From Pisaster brevispinus (lineage: Eukaryota > Echinodermata > Asteroidea > Forcipulatida > Asteriidae): DNA of 64,000 nucleotides. Below are positions 21,712 through 64,000 of the stretch, piece after piece. The translations under genes were made by a program, and so were the position numbers. Location: positions 8,090,172 through 8,154,171 of the forward strand of contig JAMKCF010000006.1 in NCBI GenBank assembly GCA_023634235.1. The letters run 5' to 3'. The notes beneath the pieces were generated by a model. That model made no database searches. It was not told the DNA's origin and was given only the letters and a program-made list of their open reading frames with translations. The first letter of the stretch is position 1. Every line of letters starts with the position of its first letter.

Positions 21712-23042
21712 GGCTAGTTGAAGTAAATAACACACATGAATTTGAAATCGTGTATCATTATTTTGGCTTGGATGCACCGTTTTGTTACTCGTCCATGGGC
21801 GCAGCCATTTTTTATTAACTGGTGCACAGTTTACCAGCACATCAAAGAGAGTAGAAAGAGAACCTAGAATGAGAAAACCAGCCACGAAGGAAGGAAGGCT
21901 CTTCAATTTATATGGCGCCCTCTAGTGAAATCATTAATTTTCCTGGCACGTTTCGTGCGATGGGGGTGGGGGGGGGGGGTGGGGGGGGGGGGGGGGTGGG
22001 GGGGGGGGTGGGGGGTGGGGTGGGGGGCACCAGGGTTTGAGAGAGATGATGAGGGGACGCATTTTTGGGCAGTGGCAACAACAACACTCAGGGGGTTAAA
22101 ACAGGTCTTCCCCCTTTAATCCTTCACTTGCTGTGACTAACAATCTGAGTCTCCTTATTATAGAACTTAGCGAAACTGATTTTGCTTGCCTGAAAAATCG
22201 TAACACACAAGTTGTACTTTTATTAGGAGATATTTGGAAAAAGGAAAAACAATTCAAGGCACATTAGTGTTACTAAACAGCTGGTTTCAATGACAAATAA
22301 GTAATTGTTTTTTAGCAGAGGTGGTGGACAACACATCATGTGTTAGCATCAACCATAAGAAAAGAACTTCGAACAAGTACGTTACATCAATTTGTTGCCA
22401 TTGTTTTTGTACCACCCATGACAAAAACCATCAAAAACAAAATGTACCACATACATACAAGATACATGATGTATGCACAATTCCCCGTCGCCGTCTGTAC
22501 ATGTACATGCACATCGTGCAAAGTGCACTCTTTGAGGTCATAATTTCCGGTTTCTGGCAAAAACCGAGGCACTGAGTCGAATTGGGCGGAAGGATTGATG
22601 TTGAGGATTCTCCACATTGACTTAGTAGCTTGTTTTAAATGTATGCTTTACACTACGAAAAAAGAAGACCTTTCATTTCAAGTAAGATGTTAATCTATTT
22701 CAAGACATAATCAATGAGAATATATGTATTTTAAAGACGTCAACCAAAACGATATTTACTTGAGAACTATTTTACGCCGCCATATTTTCGATGCGTATGT
22801 GTAAAACTAAATAACTAGTGTGTGAGTAGGTCGACCTCAATTTACTCGAAACCCCGCACCATAATGGCTGAATGGTCGATGCCAAAGATGAAGTAGTGTT
22901 TTTGCGCACCGACATCAGGTGTCAAAAAGACTTCCTTACGATTTCCTCAGAATCTTGCAGTCTTGATACCACCTAAGGGCAGCAAGGGCTACAGTCAGAG
23001 GGGCTGATACTCACCTGGTTTGTCCAAATTTCGGCCGAGAAA
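21712..23042. promoter_or_regulatory. Divergent promoter region, SNAPC5 / Smad2/3
   Basis: 1331 bp between the two start codons, transcribed outward. Contains AAAATGGCTGCGC (minus strand, near 21797-21810; YY1-like), a G tract at 21961-22027, GCCGCCATATTTTCG near 22780, and CpG-containing sequence before the Smad2/3 ATG. Transcription starts not locatable by eye. Confidence 0.5.
21961..22027 (+). repeat. G-run tract, quadruplex-prone
   Basis: Nearly pure G (runs of 4-14) broken by single T, 67 bp on the plus strand, 250 bp upstream of the SNAPC5 start codon. Confidence 0.9.
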
Positions 23043-57278
<34,236 letters not shown>

Positions 57279-58484
57279 TGAGAACGGTACCCTGCGATGG
57301 TTTGTGTGTTACTTGATTGTCAAAGTTAAGATCGCCCCGAAAAGTGTAATCAGCTTAAGAAGTTGGACATTACCGGTCTCATGAAGAAACCGCCATCAGT
57401 TTTGTTTGATGGAGGTCCAAAGGTCGCATCACACCATTGGTCAGGCCAATTGAGAGGTGAAAGGTCAACTCTGTTGCAAGGTTTCAAGTAGTTGTGTTTA
57501 CAAAATTTACAACTACACTTTGGGGCGGGGCATTTTCATTAACTTTTTGAGATGTGAGGGGTGGGGCATGGGGATTTATGGGGTGAGCAGTGTGCTAAAA
57601 AACTATTCGTCAAGAAGTAACAGTATCTTGACGAGTCAAGAAAAATGACCGTTCGACCTTTGGTGTGCTCTAGACCTTGTTAAAATTTCCTCTCATTAGC
57701 AAAATGGTGAGAGTGGCCCTTTCTCCATCCCCTGACATTTTTGGCAACACTTGGAAATCTGACTTTGACGTTAAACTTAAAAGAAAAAAAAAAAAAAAAA
57801 AAAAAATGAAAGAGCAGCTTGTAAAAATGATGAAATTGATAAGATGATAATATTTTTTATTGTGAAACTAAGACTTTTAATGTTAACCTGCCGCCTCCGG
57901 CCTCTTTGTAACTGATGTCAAGTTACTCTAAAAACAAAGAGATTTTTTTTTTTTAATGACTCGATAAATTTTTATTTAGATTATTATCGTTACTGTTTTA
58001 TTATTATTATTTTTATTGATTTATTTATCCTATCAATTTTTTTCTTGATTGTTATTTGGCGAGGGGAGGGGGGTTAGATGGTTGTTTTATCTGGTTAATG
58101 ATGAGCAGAGTTGTATCTCATGGTCTTCAGACGGGCTATAAAAACACTGTTTTTTGTTGGTCTTGGTCTAGGTCTTGGTGTTGGTTGTGGTCTGAGCAGT
58201 CAGTCTGAACATTTCAGATTTTGTTGTGTGTCATCTATTTTTTACTTGATTTAAAAACGACATTTTTTGGAGGGTGGGTGTTGGGGGGGGGGGGTTATCG
58301 GAGCCTAGCTCTGAAGACCTTTCTTTGTTTCACTGATCTTAAGCCCTAACACTGTATTCACTCACAACGTTAGGTTCATCATAAGTCCAGGACTTTCATG
58401 TCATATGAACACTGACGAGGGGTTTTTCTTAGCTCTGCAATTTACATCTTACCCGTGAGAAGCTACTACATTTACCCCAATAAA
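57279..58484 (+). other. Probable Smad2/3 3' UTR
   Basis: No coding sequence. A25 run at 57782-57806, T/A-rich 57940-58060, G10 run near 58281. First AATAAA at 58479; another at 58941. Confidence 0.5.
58479..58484 (+). terminator. Candidate polyadenylation signal for Smad2/3
   Basis: AATAAA in CCCCAATAAAATTCC, 1.2 kb after the stop. AATAAA at 58941-58946 is an alternative. Confidence 0.4.
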
Positions 58485-58946
58485 ATTCCCTCAAATATTT
58501 AATGTCAACAGGGTTTTGGACAACAAAACCCTTCTTCAATCCGTCATTTTCATGAAATTATCATGCACTCGACGTAAAGACCTTTATGTGCGTATCGGTA
58601 GTTGTGTTATTTGTACATCTTCATCAATAATGTAAAAGCACCGAATGCCGATTGAAATCTGTAACATGCTAACCCGAACATATTCCAACAATTGGAAGTT
58701 CCCGCATTTGAAACACAGTTCAGAAATCTTTGGGACCAGCTCTACAAGGCCACCGTCCATGTAAGTGTGTTTGTTCAAACTTTGTTTCTCCAATGGAGAA
58801 CATGTACGTTCTGCGGTATGCCCCATCGCTATCTGGGACCGCCCAAACACACGCGCAAAACAGTTGAGCGAGGAATAGTGTTTAAATGTTGCTGAACTTT
58901 TTAGCGTTTAGAGCTGGCGTGTTTTACAAACAAATAATGGAATAAA

Positions 58947-59740
58947 CAGAATTTGACCTCGAAACCCGGTACCATAAAGTAAACTTCAGGCATGTTATTT
59001 CTCAGGGTTTGTCCTGATTTCAGGATTTTCTCAAAGTCTCCTTCAGCATTTAAATGATTTTTTTTTTACAAGAAATGAAGCAGTCACTTTAGGGAGAAAT
59101 GAATAGTCCACATTGTGACCAAACCTGTATTTTTTGTGTTTCTGGTAATGCACAGAGTCTGCACACCTCCTGAATTGTAACATCTGGGAGGTTCTGGGTC
59201 TAGAGTTAAAGGGGTAAACCCTGGTCTGTCAGATATTTTCAGGATTTTTCCCCATCTGGCAAACCTCGTCCCTGGTACTTTGCCGTGAGATGGGGAAAAG
59301 GGGAAAGAAGTAGCTTCTCAATGGTAAGATTTAAGGTACGAGGATAGGTCAAATTGCCCACCCTGGATTAAACCCTTCCTGACTAGAACTCTGAGTTTGG
59401 TTTCAGCACAGAGGAACTGTCCCATAGAGGGCTAGGTTTACCTTGTAAGTGTCACTACGGCTGGCAAAATACCCCAAACAAACAAAAGCGCTATCTTGTT
59501 TTCTTCTTCTATTAGTTCAAACAAACTGAGGAGCATAAAAGGCTCATGATTCCAACACCTGCTCGACCTTAGACACAAGTCAATTGTATTTTTTCCTGCT
59601 TTCAATTTTCAGTTAATTTATTTACCCGTGTAAAGGTCTCAAGGATATGGTTTCCAGCTTGCATCTTTAGCTCCTGGTCTCAATTGGTTATGGTGGTAAC
59701 GGTCCTCGTCTCACTCTCCGTCTCATTCTCGGACCTCCAC
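58947..59740. other. Downstream of Smad2/3, nothing recognised
   Basis: Unique AT-rich sequence. TTTCTCAGGGTTTGTCCTGATTTCAGG may be a repeat remnant. Confidence 0.5.
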
Positions 59741-60088
59741 GGCCCAATTTCTTTTAGGCCGCTGGAAACAACAGACCAAAAACACTACGCAGAGTGAAGT
59801 TGTCCCCAGTATACAATGAAATGTACTTGTGCATTGATTGCTTAGGACAGATTCCTGCTAAGCAACTTAAGTAAGTAAGGTTTGCGGTGACACCATATAA
59901 TACATCTCTTTTTTTTGTGTGAGTAGTGGTGGCTCTGAGGAGAGCCACCACTACTCACAAAAGAGATTTCTTACACGGTGTCACCACAAATCTTACTAAG
60001 TGTTTTTCCACCTTGCATAGCCTGAAAGTCTTAGCTTGCTAAGGAACTTGTTTTCTGCTGAGCGGCTGTATGAAATTTGGCTCTGGGG
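59741..60088. mobile_element. Foldback MITE with a long perfect hairpin
   Basis: GGCCCAATTTCTTTTAGGCC to GGCTGTATGAAATTTGGCTC, GGGCCCAATTTCAT family ends. In the centre an 18-bp perfect stem GTGAGTAGTGGTGGCTCT (59919-59936) / AGAGCCACCACTACTCAC (59941-59958) with loop GAGG, extended outward by GTGACACC / GGTGTCAC. Confidence 0.75.
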
Positions 60089-60603
60089 CTGAGTTGTGAA
60101 TTTCGGGATCGGGTAAATACAGCACTGGTAAATGAGGATGCGTGCTGGGATAGACTCCTTTCGCAGAACGTAAACAGGGCATATTTTAAAATGGGGATTT
60201 TGTAAGTTCACACAAGGACCGTTTTCCGGCTTGCAGCTGGTGCCTGTGTTCAGAAACATATGGTTGGATACCAGGCAATACCGGCCTCCAGTGGACAAAT
60301 GGTTGTTGTGTGAACTTTGCCATTGATAACTCACATGTACCTGAAATGTTGGGAGGCATCTTCTCAAGAAGATGGTCGAGTTCCTTAAGATGAATGGAAC
60401 ATATTCATGTACCAACTTCATGTTCTCTCTCGGGTCTTGCCCTAAACTGTTTTGTGCATCAATCGGCCTACTTTTGGTAATATTTGCCAGTTAGTTGAGA
60501 AACCATTCAAAATCGTTCAACTGCACAGGTTGTGACTGGTGGAGAAACTGTGAGCAGAACTAACCTTGTACTGTGTAGATGTATGACAACATGATGTCAT
60601 ATT

Positions 60604-61022
60604 GCAGGCTGGCATAGAATATCCATTATTCAAAACCACCTTTTGATGATATTGAATGGTCAGACAGTAGGAAGGTTGACTGTGTACTGTGTAGACTATG
60701 CATTCATCATGTGGTATCATAATGCAGGCTGGCATAGTTTAACTATTATTAAAACTACGTGGACGATATTGAATGGTCAGACAGGATGGTTGGCTGTGTG
60801 CTGTGTAGATTATGCATTCATCATTATGGTATCACAATACAGGATGGCATGGTATAGCTATCATTCAAACCACGTGGATGATATTGAATGGTCAGACAGT
60901 AGGAGGGTTGACCGATCTGTGTAGATGCTTTCACAACATGATATCATCTTGCAGGCTGTCAAAGTGCATCTGTTATTTAAAACAGTGTGGATGATATTAA
61001 ATGGTCGGACAGTAGGAGGGTT
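60604..61022 (+). repeat. ~115-bp tandem repeat, about 3.6 copies
   Basis: GCAGGCTGGCATAG...GATATTGAATGGTCAGACAGTAGG...TGTGTAGA-TATGCATTCATCAT recurs with starts at about 60604, 60724, 60839 and 60952. Copies 80-90 percent alike by eye. Confidence 0.85.
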
Positions 61023-61295
61023 AAACCGTAACCTAAGACCCGGGATTCGCTCAACATTACAGCCTTAAGTTGTACTTCAGAAAGCACCTTCGTGTGGTTT
61101 TGTTGAAGCAAGATTCTCAGTAAAAACTGAAGCAGAATTTAAAAAATAAATATATATATTGTCCAAGTCCACAAGCCAGGTTGTTATATTTTCAAAGTGG
61201 GCAGTATATTGTCGGGAAAGGCTTTCTTTAATAAATCTCACTCCCTAGGGTGATAAACTTGGATCCTTCCTCACTCTTAACAAAATTAAACACCA

Positions 61296-61560
61296 TGTGG
61301 TAACTCAACATCCAAACTGTTGGAGTCTGACGATAGTAACTTCAAATTAGCCATATTTTTTAGCCAATCTGGGGGGGGGGGGGGGGGGTAAATGGAAAGA
61401 AGCTGATTTCAACTGAAAATGGTAGTATAATATTATGGTGGTGTGCCTGATCCTACGTATGGCATAATTACTGGTGCAGCCCTCATTCCAACAGAATTTA
61501 AAAAAAAAAACATGCTGTTGGAGTTTGGTGGGTTAGGGTTGGTTATGGTTAAGACTCGCA
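61296..61560. repeat. Dispersed repeat, partner of 35562-35720
   Basis: See order of shared blocks in the partner entry. A run of 19 G at 61371-61389 splits it. Confidence 0.5.
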
Positions 61561-62283
61561 GTAGTTTATTTTCCTTAATATGAAATCCTCGCAGCAGTTG
61601 CTTTACTTTCTTAAAATAAGCGAGGCAGTGACTGAAAGTTCGAAAGCCTGCACCATAATGGCCCACAAAATGAGTCTGTGACGGTCCTGTAGTTCAGTCT
61701 CTAAAACATGACTTCACTTAACACATAATAGTTTTTTTGTTTTCAAAGGGACAAACATAACAGTGTAAAAATGCACATTTTATTGAAGATTTTGTTAAAA
61801 AGGATACTTGTCACACCTCTCGGGGTAAACTCTGAAGGAGAGCCAGAGACGAACGTGCGAGACTACCCAAACACTAGGTGGCAGCAGAGGCACTGGGTGG
61901 TTCTCCGTTGTTTTGAGATTTGCCTGGTTAGTGTGATACCATTACGCTGCCTGACGAGCTGAACAAATGCATACGCTTTAAACAAGAGGGGAGGGAAGGA
62001 AATAATGCCGATTTTGCTTTTCACTGGTCCTGATGCATGCTTGCACAGTTATATACTGTCATCTTTGTCTGCAGGTGAACACCAATACAAATGACCAATC
62101 TTTGTTCAGGCTAGCCACCAAACAATGCTCTTACTTTCTCTGCTCTTGTGACATCCATTTCAGAACTCCAAAGTTGAAATGTAAAAGACATGCTGTTCCT
62201 TTTGAAAGTTCATTAACGGCTGTAACAACAAAAACAAATTAGTGCATGCTTTGTGTTTGGGTTAATGGTGTTCTAAAGACCAC

Positions 62284-62575
62284 ATAGACCATGTTAGTTG
62301 TTATGTCACATGTTTACAGAAGAGTCATAGAGCCCGGATCCCTGCAGGCACAATTTGTACACAATACAATCAAATAGTTGATGGAGAGTGCACCGGACAA
62401 ATTTTGTCAACTTTTAATATGAAGTAAGGAGGCACATCTCACAAGTTTTTCAGACGTTTAACTTAAAAATTGTGGGTTTTAATATGTGTTAATAATGATA
62501 CAAAATATTATATCTCTCATACGACCAGTTCATTGTCTTGCCCTAGAATACACAAGGTCACATTGTTGGTAAACG
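62284..62575 (+). repeat. Dispersed repeat, copy 2 (first at 6500)
   Basis: CATAGACCATGTTAG, GTCACATGTTTACAGAAGAG, CCCTGCAGGCACAATTTGTA, CAACTTTTAATATGAAGTAA, TTGTCTTGCCC, CACAAGGTCAC. Confidence 0.65.
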
Positions 62576-63573
62576 GGGTGAGATGACCTATATGCAAAAG
62601 GAGAAAACCGGGGAAAACCGTTATCTTTTTACGAATCCGTTTTTCTCACTTGTGTTTATTCCTGAATACGATTTTTTTCTCTCCAGACACCAGGATATCC
62701 CTGTATCATGTTTTCCCTGTTTGTTTGTATGTTAATTATAGATTTGACAATGCAGGTTTAAAACTATTGTCACTACACGATGGAACTTAAAAAACAAAAA
62801 CCATGATTTAAATTTAAACACATGCCATGTAAAATAAGATATAAAAAAACTTATGCTGTAAATTTTGTAAAGATGTACCCGTTGCTTGTGCACACCTCTG
62901 TAGTCATTTTACTTTGAAAACTGAAAGCTTGTTCACTTCACTTGTGACTATTGTTTTAAGAAAGGGGAAAAACACACCATATGTTTTATTTGTTCGTATA
63001 AATTTTTACAGTATTTGTATTTGAACATTGGTTTGATACTGCCGTGGTGACAAGATTAACGATGCAATGTGTTGGTTGGGAACCATGCATTTTGTGTTGG
63101 TGGAAATCAAGCACTGAGCGCCTACTAAGAAGTTTTGTGTCATAGGCTGGTTCCGAGTCAGCGGCTACTGCTACAGATGTGGCTGTATCACCACGTTAAC
63201 ATGCGTTTAAACAACACCCTGAGTAACACCCTTCACAATGTGGATGTCAAATGGCAGGCAGTGCCTGTGACGTCAGTGGAAGGGGTCAATAGACGGGTAC
63301 AAGTGAGAAGGTTCACCAGTTTTGTTGAAAGTGAGGCAAAAATGAAATAGGAATTGCTGGAAGCTTACGACGAAAACCGTCTTCCCATCTAAAATGTTGT
63401 TCGTACCGATGCCATGCCTTCTCTTTAAAGAGATTCAAAATTGAACAGAAACCTTTTTATGCAGTTTGTGCAGCGCCGGATATCCCGAATCCGTGGGGAA
63501 ATTCAGTAGAAACATTAAACCATCTATGATTTACGAGAAAGCAAAATTATGTAGCATGGTTGGGATACTCTGT
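62576..63573. other. No gene recognised
   Basis: A 71-codon frame at 63135 and other small frames have no known motif. AT-rich, otherwise plain. Confidence 0.5.
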
Positions 63574-63769
63574 CAGATCTGCCAACTCTCCCCGATTCTG
63601 CAGAAGTATCCTTGAAAACAAACCAACCTTTCCATGTTCTGAAAAACTGCAAAATCTCCTTGATTCTGGAAACTGTTTCCCTATTATGTCGAATGTAATT
63701 AGTTCTAAATATCTGCCTGATTGTTGTCCAAAATCTCCCTGATTGCAAGGTGGAAATGTTGGCAGCTCT
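63574..63769. mobile_element. MITE, CAGAGCTGCCAACTCTCCCTG family, copy 3
   Basis: CAGATCTGCCAACTCTCCCC to GTTGGCAGCTCTT, core GATTCTGCAGAAGTATCCTT, CCTTTCCATGTTCT. Confidence 0.75.
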
Positions 63770-64000
63770 TCTTGGTTGAAGACAAAATCCGTGGAGGGTT
63801 CTTCCAATATTAAATGTCAATCGGGCTTGGCGCCTTTTGTTTTGACGAGAAACGTGTACGACTTGGCACATACAATGTTACCCAACTGTCTATGCAGATG
63901 ACGTCACCGATGAATGAATCGGTTTTCAGAGGGTAATTCAAAAAAGGTTCGACAGATTAAAGGGCCTAGTCCGAACTGACAGCTTCGGCAGCTGTTCGCT

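Noticed and set aside
63135..63350. 71-codon frame near the right edge as a downstream gene
   Set aside because: No recognisable family and no clear splice signals.

Overview
This is a eukaryotic nuclear window with spliced genes, GT-AG introns up to 19.6 kb long, AATAAA signals and many short transposable elements. It carries one TGF-beta-type receptor Smad (Smad2/3) and one inhibitory Smad (Smad6/7), the state before vertebrate duplication, so an invertebrate is likely. The foldback and MITE repeats look like those I remember from echinoderms, sea stars in particular. The species call is an inference (moderate for marine invertebrate deuterostome, low for sea star).

Four protein-coding genes are supported. 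(1) Smad6/7, minus strand: only coding exon 1 (154-592) is inside; the rest lies left of the window. Its presumed promoter near 1300-1375 holds three contiguous Smad boxes (AGAC-GTCT-AGAC). (2) GTF2A2 (TFIIA gamma subunit), plus strand, three coding exons 8317-13576, 107 aa. (3) SNAPC5 (small snRNA-activating complex subunit), minus strand, three coding exons 21711-18659, 151 aa, with a long acidic tract. (4) Smad2/3, plus strand, eight coding exons 23043-57278, 416 aa, complete from MH1 to the C-terminal SSMS phosphorylation motif. SNAPC5 and Smad2/3 are head to head, with 1.3 kb between their start codons.

The four human counterparts (GTF2A2, SNAPC5, SMAD6, SMAD3) all lie in 15q22, so the window looks like a compact form of an old linkage group. 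It places a TGF-beta effector and a feedback inhibitor of the same pathway within 25 kb. The GTCTAGAC element upstream of the inhibitor fits the known Smad-to-I-Smad feedback loop.

Most of the remaining sequence is repeats: several MITE families (TIRs of type CAGGCCTGGAATT, CAGGGCTCGAA, GGGCCCAATTTCAT, CAGAGCTGCCAAC, GATTTCAC), a 616-bp pogo/Tigger-like element with TA duplications, tRNA-derived SINEs, a LINE relic, and nested insertions. The most unusual are two foldback elements (8746-10747 and 20595-21386). Their inverted arms are tandem arrays of 13-15-bp units, and they share the terminal unit GGACACTTCG(G)(C/T)ACC although the inner units differ. Inside Smad2/3 intron 1 there is also a small ATG exon (33282-33337) whose splice phase fits Smad2/3 exon 2. 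No CRISPR arrays, rRNAs or intact tRNA genes were seen.
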